Below, piece by piece: positions 38,243 to 47,447 of a stretch of 64,000 nucleotides of DNA. The stretch is from Ilyomonas sp965214235. GTDB lineage: Bacteria; Bacteroidota; Bacteroidia; Chitinophagales; Chitinophagaceae. Position numbers and translations under genes: made by a program. The notes beneath the pieces are model-generated. The model saw only the letters and a program-made list of their open reading frames with translations, was not told where the DNA came from and ran no database searches. The stretch covers positions 496,001 through 560,000 of the forward strand of contig CBDCBH010000003.1 of the NCBI GenBank assembly GCA_965214235.1, read 5' to 3'. How positions within the stretch are numbered: the stretch's first letter is position 1; each line of letters starts with the position of its first letter.

Positions 38243-38270
38243 GTAAGGTAAACTTATCAGTTTAGCTTAC
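38243..38270. promoter_or_regulatory. MarR operator palindrome
   Basis: Arms GTAAGGTAAACT (38243-38254) and AGTTTAGCTTAC (38259-38270) are inverted repeats with 11 of 12 matching pairs and a four-base centre. The palindrome ends four bases before the marR start codon and touches the -7 box, so a bound dimer would block initiation. Confidence 0.72.
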
Positions 38271-38277
38271 AAAGATA
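38270..38277 (-). promoter_or_regulatory. -7 box of the marR operon
   Basis: TATCTTTG on the minus strand (38277 to 38270), a full match to TAnnTTTG, with the operator immediately downstream. No clear -33 TTG was seen. Confidence 0.5.
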
Positions 38278-38285
38278 AAACCGCT

Positions 38286-38507
38286 TATTCGAAATAAAAA
38301 ATAATAAAGTGGTTGATTTGTTAAGAAATGAAGGAATGAAAAGGGTTTGTTTTTACTCCATTTTTTGATTGATGATATAAATTAGAGAATCTACCGATTA
38401 TTGAATAAAAAATAATAAAGCGGTTGATTTGTTATGAAGTGAATGAATGAAAAGGGTTTGTTTTTACTCCATTTTTTGATTGATGATATAAACCAAAGAA
38501 TCTACCG
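38286..38507. repeat. Tandem duplication, offset 111 bases
   Basis: Two copies, 38293-38396 and 38404-38507, align at a constant 111-base offset with about seven mismatches over 104 bases. The second copy includes the last 14 codons and stop of the FMN reductase gene; the first is an untranslated copy of the same tail (DSLIYIINQKME plus stop) standing free in the intergenic region. Confidence 0.8.
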
Positions 38508-39006
38508 CCCTTATAATTTCGAGCTTTGTTTGCTCATCTGTAATAACATCGCCTTTTATTTTGGTTTTAGCAAACGGGATAATTAACTGCGAGCTTTCCG
38601 GTATGTTGGCTTCAATAATATTGAGTGTTTCCATCAATGCTTTGTGTCCTTTTAAACCACTTAAACCTGCTGTAATTAAAGCCGTTGGTTTATGATAAAA
38701 TTCCATTGAAGAAACTGTCCAGTCAATTGCGTTTTTTAAAGTGCCCGGAACGCCCATTGCATACTCCGGCGTGCAGATAAGAATGCCATCTGAAGTTCGC
38801 AACTGCGCACGAAACTCATTTACAATTTCCGGTGAATTATCATTGTCCCAATCAGGATTAAAATGGGGAAGGCCGGCTATGTTTTGAAAGACGCTAAGGT
38901 TGAGTTTGTTTTTATACAACTGACTAATAGCCTGAATCAAATTAAGGTTTACCGACACTTCTCTTGTGCTGCCGGAGATAGCGATGATATGGATGAGTTT
39001 ACTCAT
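38464..39006 (-). CDS. NADPH-dependent FMN reductase family protein
   Basis: A 180-residue flavodoxin-fold oxidoreductase. The FMN phosphate loop is IIAISGSTREVSVN near residues 7-20. TPEYAMGVPGTLKNAIDW, near 78-95, is the family hallmark for FMN ring binding. It likely reduces FMN, quinones or azo compounds with NADPH. The start of the gene lies 25 bases from the stop of the PKD gene upstream, so they may share a transcript although the functions are unrelated. Its 3' end was copied in tandem downstream (38293-38396). Confidence 0.92.
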   Translation of the reverse strand: MSKLIHIIAISGSTREVSVNLNLIQAISQLYKNKLNLSVFQNIAGLPHFNPDWDNDNSPEIVNEFRAQLRTSDGILICTPEYAMGVPGTLKNAIDWTVSSMEFYHKPTALITAGLSGLKGHKALMETLNIIEANIPESSQLIIPFAKTKIKGDVITDEQTKLEIIRAVDSLVYIINQKME

Positions 39007-39031
39007 AGCCTATTGTGTTGCCTGCTTTTTA

Positions 39032-42000
39032 TTATCGAATTAAAACTACCGTTCCTTTGTAGTGAAACAACTCGCCCGTATCGCAAACAATCTCGGCAAA
39101 GTAAACATACGTGCCTGGCGGAGCAGGCACATTTTTATAAGTGCCATCCCAGCCTTCAAAAGCGGTTTCATTAACGCTGAAATGTTCCTTTTCATACAAT
39201 ACTTCGCCAAGCCGGTTAAACACTGCAAAATGTTTCACTTCTTTAATGCCTCTGCCCAGTATTGTAAAGCGTTCGTTCTTTCCATCACCATTGGGAGTGA
39301 ATGCCGAGGGCACATTTATTAAACTGCCTTTGCAAAGTATGGCTACCTGTAAAGTATCATAATTTATACAGCCTTTGTTGCTGGTTGCTTTTACAATGTA
39401 CTGTACATTAGCATGTGGTATAACGGTTATGGTTTGGCAGGTATCACAATTCAAATAAATATCCGGTATCCATTGCCACTGTATTATATCGTTACTTCCG
39501 GTTGCAGATAGTGTTACAGGCGTGCCTGCAAACGCAGTAATATCAGTACCTGCATTTACGGTTGGCAACGTTGCCGTGAGCACTTGCGCATTTGCAGTAT
39601 CGGCAAAACAGCCGGCACTATCAAAGCCAACAACAGTATAAGCTTGAGATGAATACGTTGACACCGTTGGGTTAGCAATTGCAGTGTTGCTTACGTTATT
39701 ATTTAACCATTGGTATTTGTAGGCGCCGGAGGCATTTAATTGTGCAATGCCGCCGGGGCAAATATAAACCGGCGAAAGTGCTGTTGTTGTAAAACGTTGT
39801 GTTACGGTGATAGATACCGAATCGTTGCTTACACAGTTTGCCTCGTTTTTTACCTGAACAAAATAGGTTGTCGCCGTATCGGGAAATACATACGGCGTGG
39901 CTGTAGTCGAGCCGGAAATATGTTGCTTTGGCGTCCAGGTAAACACATTGCCATCGTGCGCCTGCAACTGCACCGAATCGCCCTCGCAAAGGTGCGCGCT
40001 TAAAGGCGATGGATTGATAACAGGCTTTGCATTTACCGTTACCCAATGCCAGGTTGTATCATAACAACCTTTATCATTTACAATTAATGAGATAGAATCT
40101 AAACCAGGTGTTGCAAATATTTTTGTTGTGGTTTTTTGCAAGGTTGAAGTATCGCCGTTAGGGAACTGCCAACTCCATGTTACCGCTTCTGTTGAAACTC
40201 CGGTAAATGAAGCCGAATCGCCTTCGCAAATCTGCGCCGGGCCTGCAATATAAGCGTATGGCGTTGGCTGAATGTTGATGGTATCTCTTGTAATATCGGT
40301 GCAACCAAATTGCGATGAGCCGCTTAAAATCACTTCATACTTCCCTGGCTTGTTATAAACAAAAGAGCTGCTTTGTGTGTTGGCAGTATCTTTATAAACG
40401 CCTGTTCCAAAACTCCAATGATAAGTGAGTGGCAAACCCAGCGTTTTTGCTTCGCTAACAATGGTTGGAGTAAAAAGAATAAATGAAGAATCGCAGGTAA
40501 CCTGCGCATTGGTGTTAATGTTGAGATGCAACGTATCTATTATAATTGGCTGCGTTAAAAAGAAAGGAAACTGGCAATTGTTGCTGTCTTTCACAATTAA
40601 AGATGGTGTGTAAACACCTGGCGTTAAATACCGGTGCGAGGCGAGTGTATCGTTATTATTTATTAATGTTCCATCGCCAAAATCCCACGCAAATTGTTTT
40701 GTATTTGATCCAACCGCCTGGAGCGTTATCGGTTCTGCACCGCAGGCAAAAGGTTTTACAGCCTTCAGCGTTGCAAAAGGTCCTTTGATGGTGATCCACT
40801 GAAAAACCGAATCTGTCGTGCCATCAATAAAATAACCATACAGCGTTACTTTATAAATGCCCGGCTTGTTATAAATATGACTTGCATTGTTCAGGTTGCT
40901 GGCTGTTGCGCTATCACCAAAACTCCAACTCACATTTGTTGTGTTGATAGATGTATTTACAAACGAAGCAATCACAGGCGGGCATCCGCTGTTTGGGTTT
41001 ATATAAACAGTGGTGTAAGTAAAAGATAAATTCGGATTCTGAACATACAGTATTTGCGATGCCGTATCGGCGCAATGTTCAACAGCATTGGCAGCTATCA
41101 AAACAACCGTATCAATGCTTTCTTTTTTATAAATATGCAAAACCGAATCGGTAAAAGGTTGATTTTTTATTGTATTACCATCGCCAAAATTCCATGTATA
41201 AACATTATCATAACCATTTGTGTTGGTACTATCGGTTTGATTGTAAAAAGAAACATTGATTGCAGGCAATACCGGGTTTTGAGAAATAGTGAAAGCGGCT
41301 ACAGGCCCTGTTATTGTAACGCTATTTGAATCGAGCGGCGTTGATGATGTACATGAATTTGCATCGGTAACCGTAAGCATTGCCTGGTAGGTTCCGGGCT
41401 TTGCGTAACGGTGCGAAACCGAGGTGCTTTGAATGGTGGTTTGCATTGCGCTATCGCCAAAATTCCATTGCCATTTAATGATGGGAGAATTATGACTTGG
41501 CTTTGATTCATCAATAAAAACAACCGGCGTTTTAAAACATAAAGTATTTTCTTTTAAAGAAAAATTGGCTACCGGTCCTAACGCTTCAAAAGATATATAA
41601 TTACTTGTATCCTGGCATCCGAAGTTTTGCGATGTGGTAATAACCCGAAGCGAATCTTCATATACATTGATGTTATTCAAATTAATGCCAAACGAGTTTT
41701 GCGTAGTGTTCTCTATGGTGTTGGCATTGCCTGTAAATGTGTTTCCATCTCCGTATTGAAGGGTTGTAATAGTATAACCCAAAGAAGCGGGATAAGTGAA
41801 AGGGTTACCTTCAAATTTGGATAAGGTTGTGTGCAATGTGTCGCTGCTACAAAATTTATTTGTTTGTGCCGATAAAACAGTATGTTGTTTTAGCAACACA
41901 TTTATATCAACCGAATCCTTAGCCGAACAAGCCCCATTGGTTGTAGTTAAAGAAATATGATAAGCTCCGGTGGCTTTGTACACATGCTGTATGGGTTCCT

Positions 42001-43966
42001 GCGCCGAATTGTAAACATAAGGTGCGCTGCTATCGCCGAAGTTCCAACTGTACTGCTGCACTTTAGCTGATGCTTCGGTAAATGTTGCCAATCCTCTTGT
42101 TCCATCGCAGGTGTTTGCAGCGCTTGTAATATGCGGAAACGGCGGCAATACAGTAACGTAGTTTGTTTTTATTGCAGTATCGGCGCAGCCATTATTACTG
42201 ATGATTAAAGATACCGTATAAACCGAATCGGACTGATAACGATGTGAGAAAGGAGGTGGTAACGAATCGTATTCAATTCCATCACCAAAATTCCAGGTAA
42301 ATGTTCCCACAAGGTTGCTGCCTGTTACAGTAAATAAAACAGGGTTGCTTCCGCAAACCGGATTGACGGAAGCAGTAAAATTAAACTGTGGCTTTTGATA
42401 AACATTAATAATATAGTTTGTGGTATCGCTGCAACCGCCTTTTGTGGTATAACTTAAAACAACATCGTACGTACCCGGGGCAGTGAAAGTATGCTTTGGC
42501 GATGCCTGCGAAGAAGAAGAACCATCACCAAAATTCCAATTGTAACTGACGATGGTGTCGTTGGTAACTGCGAAGAAAGAGGTGGTTTTTGTTTGGCAAC
42601 CCAAACTGCCTGCAGAACTGCTAATGCTTACCGTTGCTTTTTGCACTGTTACCGGCTGCGTTGTTTGTGCAGTGCAGCCGTTGGCGCTTGTTGCAGTTAG
42701 CGTTACATTGTAAGTGCCATTGGCGTTATAAAGATGCGATGCTGTTTGTCCGCTGGCTGTTCCATCTCCAAAATTCCATTGCCAGCCAATCGCATTTTTT
42801 GATGTGTCTGTAAAATTAACCGTAACCGGCGCACCGCAGCTTCCCTGGGGCTGGGCAGTAAAGCCTCCTGTGGTTGGCGATTGTTGAATTATTATTGTTT
42901 TTGTTGCAGTATCGGGGCAGGCTTCATATACATTAACCAACCGTATTTTATAACTGCCCGGTGCAGAAAATGTATGCTGCAACTGATGCGATGCTGTATC
43001 GTTTGATGGTGTGCCGTTTATAAGCCATTGTTCTGTGGTGGCAACAGGTGTGCTGCTGTCGGCAAACAAGGCTTGTGTGTTCTGGCAAATAACCGGCGGC
43101 ACTGTAAAGCTGGTATGATAATCGGCAACGTTCAAATTGTTTACCAGCGTTGTATCTGACGTGCAACCATCGGGGCTTGTAGCAGTTAACTTCACAGTAT
43201 AAATACCGCGTTGCTTATACACATGCTTTGGTTGCTGCACCGCAGAGGTATCTCCATCCCCAAAATCCCAATGGTAAGTTAGTGTTCCAACGCCTGCGCT
43301 GGTATTAATAAAATTTGCGGCATCCCCTACTTTGCAAAGCACAGTTTTATTGGTTTTGAAAGAAGCAATTACTTGTGGCAATACGGTAATTAACTGCGGC
43401 TTTGATAGCGGGCTGATGCAACCATAACTGTTGGTAACTGTAAGGCTTGGTCTAATGCTTTTTCCAATGGTATAAGTATGAACCTGCGGGCTGGTGCCGG
43501 TTTGTGCAATACCATCGCCAAAGTCCCACGTGTAGGTGCTGATGCTGCCATCGCCAGGCTGCGAATTACTGGTAAAAGTAACTTCAAGCGGCGCGCAACC
43601 TTGTGTAACATCAATTGAAAAATCAGCCACAGGTTTTTTATAAACCGTTACCTGTATTGTTTTTGTTGATCTTTTACTGCCATCTGAAACTGTAAGGATT
43701 ACGGTATAATTACCTGCATCGTTATAAGTAGTTCCCGGGTTTTCTAAAATCGAACTGTTGGTGTTGCCAAAATCCCACGAGTATGTGGTAGCGTTTGAAA
43801 AACCTGTAGAAGTATTGGTGAAAGAAATAGTGAGCGGCGAGCAGCCCGATGTTTTATCGGCTGTAAAGTTTGCTTGCTGCGCACTTACCGAAACAGCAAG
43901 GCACAATAAAAAAATAAACAAACAACAACTCTTCCAGCAGGGCATACATCCGTTTTGATTATTCAC
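39032..43966 (-). CDS. Giant secreted multi-PKD protein with T9SS type B domain
   Basis: A 1644-residue cell-surface protein. After a signal peptide (to about residue 30) come about fifteen PKD-type beta-sandwich repeats, recognised by WDFGDG/WNFGDG variants (for example YTWDFGDGIAQ, WQWNFGDGTAS, YNWNFGDGSSS). Three diverged immunoglobulin-like modules follow near the C-terminus. The end (about 1555-1644) contains FTPNGDGKNERF and NRLGEVLYEKEHF, the gliding-motility-associated type B sorting domain (CHU_C) used by the type IX secretion system. It probably acts as an adhesin or matrix protein. Cysteines recur about twice per module. Confidence 0.93.
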   Translation of the reverse strand: MNNQNGCMPCWKSCCLFIFLLCLAVSVSAQQANFTADKTSGCSPLTISFTNTSTGFSNATTYSWDFGNTNSSILENPGTTYNDAGNYTVILTVSDGSKRSTKTIQVTVYKKPVADFSIDVTQGCAPLEVTFTSNSQPGDGSISTYTWDFGDGIAQTGTSPQVHTYTIGKSIRPSLTVTNSYGCISPLSKPQLITVLPQVIASFKTNKTVLCKVGDAANFINTSAGVGTLTYHWDFGDGDTSAVQQPKHVYKQRGIYTVKLTATSPDGCTSDTTLVNNLNVADYHTSFTVPPVICQNTQALFADSSTPVATTEQWLINGTPSNDTASHQLQHTFSAPGSYKIRLVNVYEACPDTATKTIIIQQSPTTGGFTAQPQGSCGAPVTVNFTDTSKNAIGWQWNFGDGTASGQTASHLYNANGTYNVTLTATSANGCTAQTTQPVTVQKATVSISSSAGSLGCQTKTTSFFAVTNDTIVSYNWNFGDGSSSSQASPKHTFTAPGTYDVVLSYTTKGGCSDTTNYIINVYQKPQFNFTASVNPVCGSNPVLFTVTGSNLVGTFTWNFGDGIEYDSLPPPFSHRYQSDSVYTVSLIISNNGCADTAIKTNYVTVLPPFPHITSAANTCDGTRGLATFTEASAKVQQYSWNFGDSSAPYVYNSAQEPIQHVYKATGAYHISLTTTNGACSAKDSVDINVLLKQHTVLSAQTNKFCSSDTLHTTLSKFEGNPFTYPASLGYTITTLQYGDGNTFTGNANTIENTTQNSFGINLNNINVYEDSLRVITTSQNFGCQDTSNYISFEALGPVANFSLKENTLCFKTPVVFIDESKPSHNSPIIKWQWNFGDSAMQTTIQSTSVSHRYAKPGTYQAMLTVTDANSCTSSTPLDSNSVTITGPVAAFTISQNPVLPAINVSFYNQTDSTNTNGYDNVYTWNFGDGNTIKNQPFTDSVLHIYKKESIDTVVLIAANAVEHCADTASQILYVQNPNLSFTYTTVYINPNSGCPPVIASFVNTSINTTNVSWSFGDSATASNLNNASHIYNKPGIYKVTLYGYFIDGTTDSVFQWITIKGPFATLKAVKPFACGAEPITLQAVGSNTKQFAWDFGDGTLINNNDTLASHRYLTPGVYTPSLIVKDSNNCQFPFFLTQPIIIDTLHLNINTNAQVTCDSSFILFTPTIVSEAKTLGLPLTYHWSFGTGVYKDTANTQSSSFVYNKPGKYEVILSGSSQFGCTDITRDTINIQPTPYAYIAGPAQICEGDSASFTGVSTEAVTWSWQFPNGDTSTLQKTTTKIFATPGLDSISLIVNDKGCYDTTWHWVTVNAKPVINPSPLSAHLCEGDSVQLQAHDGNVFTWTPKQHISGSTTATPYVFPDTATTYFVQVKNEANCVSNDSVSITVTQRFTTTALSPVYICPGGIAQLNASGAYKYQWLNNNVSNTAIANPTVSTYSSQAYTVVGFDSAGCFADTANAQVLTATLPTVNAGTDITAFAGTPVTLSATGSNDIIQWQWIPDIYLNCDTCQTITVIPHANVQYIVKATSNKGCINYDTLQVAILCKGSLINVPSAFTPNGDGKNERFTILGRGIKEVKHFAVFNRLGEVLYEKEHFSVNETAFEGWDGTYKNVPAPPGTYVYFAEIVCDTGELFHYKGTVVLIR

Positions 43967-44493
43967 TTAACAATTACCAATCAATATCAATTTAAAAACA
44001 AAAGCTTATGTACTTCTCTGGCAACATGAAGAAAATAGAATTATTTGGTTGGGATAGGGTTTCTTAAAATGCCGGTTTTCGTCATACACAGTGTTTTAGC
44101 ATCGGCATCAGGAAAAGCAACAATTGTGCTAAAGAATAATTCCACTTCATGTATCTTCAAAGATTATTGTGAAAGTTAATAAAGTTATACAATGATGACA
44201 ATTAAATTTCCATCAACTACAACACTGTTTACATTGTACGAAAAAGCAATCACAAAACTTTACAAGAAGCAACACAAAGCGTACTTGATAATTCGTTACT
44301 GCAACTTAGCGCCCTTGCCGTTTTTGTGGTTCAATCAATTCGTTGTAAACAGCTTCTGCAATTGTATTTAATCAACCACTTGCAGCCATTTGCAAAAAAG
44401 TAAAACCTTATTGTTTTGCTTTGCATTACACTTAATTTTTGCAGCCATCATTATACAGTAAGTTTGTTTTTATTAGAATGAAAAAATACAACC
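43967..44493. other. Intergenic region, no gene seen
   Basis: About 530 AT-rich bases between the divergent PKD gene and the 141-residue gene. I see no supported frame and no strong hairpin. TTAATTTTTG near 44431 has one base too many between TA and TTTG for a -7 box. Confidence 0.4.
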
Positions 44494-44919
44494 GTGCAAA
44501 AGAAAAAAGACGTAGATGTTGTTGATAAAATTTTAGACGCCTGTTACAAAAGCGCACAGTTTCCTTTGTTTATTATGAGTTTAATGCACCAGTATGAACA
44601 GCGCGGAAGCCTTAGTAAAAAGCAATTACAAGGCTTGTATTATAAAGCCGAAAAAGTGCCCGATGTGCCTTCCGGCTGGTTAGCTACATTAGAAGCGAAA
44701 ATTGCCAAAATGCCCAATCGTTTTAAATCAGAAACACCGGCAATTGTAAAGCCGTTGTATGAAAAAAATGAACGCATTGGAAAGATGATTGAAGATATTT
44801 TAGCAAACTATCCGCAACATAAACACGTGTTGTTTTTACAAACGAAATACAATAATAATGAGCTGATCAGCGCAAGCGAAATAGCCGAACTGGAACGGTT
44901 TGCAAAGCTATTACTGTAA
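44494..44919 (+). CDS. Hypothetical helical protein
   Basis: 141 residues, soluble and mostly helical, Lys/Glu-rich, with no signal peptide or known domain. It contains FIMSLMHQYEQRGSLSKKQL near 26-45 and SEIAELERFAKLLL at the C-terminus. Translation begins at GTG 44494; the nearby ATG at 44478 is out of frame. It is free-standing with natural composition, so it is probably a real gene of unknown function. Confidence 0.65.
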   Translation: MQKKKDVDVVDKILDACYKSAQFPLFIMSLMHQYEQRGSLSKKQLQGLYYKAEKVPDVPSGWLATLEAKIAKMPNRFKSETPAIVKPLYEKNERIGKMIEDILANYPQHKHVLFLQTKYNNNELISASEIAELERFAKLLL

Positions 44920-45001
44920 TTAAAAACGCATTAAAACTAAACGGGAAGATAATAGTATAATCCGCTAACGTGTTTATGGTTTAGTTCTATCCAAAACTAA
45001 A

Positions 45002-45646
45002 ATGAACATGAAAAGCAAAAAAATTAACCTGGTTATTTATTTCGTATCAATCGTTATTTTATTTCTTAACTGCACTAAAGATCCCGGTTTCAATCTATCA
45101 AATCTGCAACCCATTATTACAACCGTTAACCAATCAGATACATCAAAAACAAAACCTTTTACAACTTATGTAATCCTAAAAGGCAATCATTATTGCAACG
45201 GTAATTATTATCCGCCTTTTGCCGATACGGCTTTGTATTTTACGGTTGTGTTTGATAGTTCTGCCATTTATCACTTTACCGATCCTGCCACTATGTACGA
45301 TAACAATAAGCTATACGGTTTTGCCGATAATGGCAGTTTTCATCAGCAGTTCAGCGCGCGGTTTGGATGGCGTTGGTTTAATAACCAATTGCAATTGGCT
45401 GCTTACACTTATAACAACGGCGTGGTAAGCATTTTGCAACTGGGCAAGGTTGATTTGGGTGTTGAAAACAAATGCGCCATTGTTGTGAAAGGCGATCATT
45501 ATAATTTTATTGTGAACGGCATTGCTACATCGGTTCCGCGGGCAAGCCAAACAAAAGAAGCCGTAGGTTATAAGCTGTATCCTTATTTTGGCGGCAATGC
45601 TACGGCACCGCATACAATAACCATTCTGATAAAAGACGGAGAATAA
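45002..45646 (+). CDS. Lipoprotein, unknown function
   Basis: 214 residues with a lipoprotein signal peptide (LVIYFVSIVILFLNCTK, lipidated Cys near 25). The mature part is beta-rich and aromatic, with KGNHYCNGNYYPPF near 60 and FSARFGWRWFNNQLQLAAYT near 119; the second stretch recalls carbohydrate-binding or lectin-like modules, but no family can be named. It is 82 bases downstream of the 141-residue gene. Confidence 0.72.
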   Translation: MNMKSKKINLVIYFVSIVILFLNCTKDPGFNLSNLQPIITTVNQSDTSKTKPFTTYVILKGNHYCNGNYYPPFADTALYFTVVFDSSAIYHFTDPATMYDNNKLYGFADNGSFHQQFSARFGWRWFNNQLQLAAYTYNNGVVSILQLGKVDLGVENKCAIVVKGDHYNFIVNGIATSVPRASQTKEAVGYKLYPYFGGNATAPHTITILIKDGE

Positions 45647-45659
45647 AACAAGCGTTGTT

Positions 45660-45720
45660 GATTGATGATTTGTGATTGATGATTAAGGATTTGTGATTGA
45701 TGATTTGTAATTGATGAAAG
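45660..45720 (+). repeat. Low-complexity repeat of GATTGATGATTTGT units
   Basis: About four imperfect tandem copies of GATTGATGATTTGT follow the lipoprotein gene. A partly complementary array (AAATCAAAAATCATCAATT type) stands at 45838-45873 before the convergent gene end, so the two can pair across the terminator. Confidence 0.6.
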
Positions 45721-45797
45721 CAGCAATAGTAAAGGGTTTCAGCCAATGAACATTCAACACAGCACAATTGTAAATGTTGTAAATTGAAGTAAAAACA

Positions 45798-45835
45798 AAA
45801 GGTGAGAAGCTATTTAAAACCTCTCACCTTTCTTA
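45798..45835. terminator. Terminator between convergent genes
   Basis: Arms AAAGGTGAGA (45798-45807) and TCTCACCTTT (45822-45831) are perfectly complementary with a 14-base loop, followed by CTTATAAAA, between the lipoprotein gene (plus) and the SurA-like gene (minus). Confidence 0.7.
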
Positions 45836-45875
45836 TAAAATCAGAAATCAAAAATCAAAAATCATCAATTCATCC

Positions 45876-47267
45876 TTACTTACTTGCATTCGCCAAATTC
45901 GCGGCACTCCACCAGTCTTTTATACTGCTGCAGGCTGAATAATTTTTATCAATATTGATGTAGTAAGTTGGAATATGATTTTTAAACCACTTCTCCAGCA
46001 CCTGCATTTTCTTTTGCTCCAATGCCTGTTTGGCAATGCGGTCGTAATCATCTTTCATATTCTCAACATGGGGCTGGCTGCGGCTTTTAAAATACACTAT
46101 GCGTACGCCCTGCATACCACGCTCGTTGGTGTAAACAACCGGTTTCGAAATATCGCCGGGCTTCATATTTTTTAATTGCACCACAAGGTCTTTATCCAAC
46201 TGGTCGATAGTTACATTGGTAGAGCCATCCTGGGCTGCAAGTGCGCCGCCTGTAAACTTGCTGTTGTCATCATCACTAAATTTATTTACCGCCGTGCTGA
46301 ACGACATTTTATTCGCCACAATATCATTGCGTACACTATCAAGTTTTGTTTTTGCAATGTCCAGTTCAGTAGCTGTTACCGGCGGAATCATTAAAATATG
46401 CCGGATGATGGCATCATCGCCTGCGCGGCTTACCATTTGAATAATATGCAAGCCAAATTTACTTTTTACAACCGGTGAAATCTGCCCTTCTTTTAACCGC
46501 CAGATGGCAGCCATAAAAGCAGGATCCCACTGCTTATCACTGCGGTTCACGCTGTATTGTCCGCCATTGTCTTTACTGCCCGGGTCTTGCGAATAAACTC
46601 GTGCTAACGCATCAAATTTTTTGGCGCCGCTCTCTACTTGCTTTTTTAAATCCAGCAACTGGTTACCTACATATTCTTCCACCTCTTTATTTGCTTTTGG
46701 CATTAGCACAATCTGGCTTACTTCCAACTGGCTTTCAAAGTAGGGCAAACTGTCTTTCGGAATTTTTGAATAAAAATCTTTCACTTCCGTTGGCGTCATT
46801 TTCACATTGTCTAAAATCTTGCTGCGCATCTGGTTTGCCTGTTGTCTTTCCTTAAACGGCGCGCGGTTATCTTCTTTAATTTGATAAATGGTTTTACCGG
46901 CAACTTCTTCCAGCGCTTCCTTGCTGCCGTACATTTGAATAAAGCCGCGAATCTGGTTATCCAGCAACGCATCCAAATCTTCTTCCGATACAGGCAGCGA
47001 ATCTTTTTCTGCCTGCAGCACCAATGCTTTTTGTATTAACTGACCTTCTAAAAAAGCGCATTCCGGGTTGGGCGGCAACTGCGCATCCTGACCCTGCCTT
47101 TTATAATCGGCAATGGCGTTGGTAATATCGCTTTGCAAAATAATTTTATCGCCTACCTGCGCAATAATTTTATCGGCAACCACCCGTTGCTGTTGCTGCG
47201 CAGAAACGCAAACCGAAGCAAAACAAAACAACAAACACACAAACAAAATCTTCTTTATAACTAACAT
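45876..47267 (-). CDS. SurA-like periplasmic peptidyl-prolyl isomerase/chaperone
   Basis: A 463-residue exported foldase. Signal peptide: LVIKKILFVCLLFCFASVCVSAQ. A SurA-like N-terminal domain (about 30-165, with DKIIAQVGDKIILQSDI) is followed by two parvulin (PpiC rotamase) domains: about 185-285 (VSQIVLMPKAN, YSQDPGSKDNGGQ, SKFGLHIIQMVSR) and about 290-395 (IRHILMIPP, FSDDDNSKFTGG). It helps outer-membrane proteins fold. I chose ATG 47267 rather than 47351 because the signal peptide begins there. A TATTTTTG box lies eight bases upstream (47283-47276). Confidence 0.9.
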   Translation of the reverse strand: MLVIKKILFVCLLFCFASVCVSAQQQQRVVADKIIAQVGDKIILQSDITNAIADYKRQGQDAQLPPNPECAFLEGQLIQKALVLQAEKDSLPVSEEDLDALLDNQIRGFIQMYGSKEALEEVAGKTIYQIKEDNRAPFKERQQANQMRSKILDNVKMTPTEVKDFYSKIPKDSLPYFESQLEVSQIVLMPKANKEVEEYVGNQLLDLKKQVESGAKKFDALARVYSQDPGSKDNGGQYSVNRSDKQWDPAFMAAIWRLKEGQISPVVKSKFGLHIIQMVSRAGDDAIIRHILMIPPVTATELDIAKTKLDSVRNDIVANKMSFSTAVNKFSDDDNSKFTGGALAAQDGSTNVTIDQLDKDLVVQLKNMKPGDISKPVVYTNERGMQGVRIVYFKSRSQPHVENMKDDYDRIAKQALEQKKMQVLEKWFKNHIPTYYINIDKNYSACSSIKDWWSAANLANASK

Positions 47268-47447
47268 AAGTAAGTCAAAAATAAACATTGCAGGGTAGCA
47301 CAAACCGCAAACAAAACCTTTTAACAAAATATATAAATGCAGTAAAAACAAACCCTGATAATATTTGCGGCAATCTTAAAAAATCCTGTTCATCTTTTTC
47401 ATCTCCCAAAATCTCCGTTTACATTTACAGCCTAACAGCATTGCAAT

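Noticed and set aside
45660..45873. CRISPR-like array
   Set aside because: Units are contiguous low-complexity repeats without spacers and there are no cas genes.
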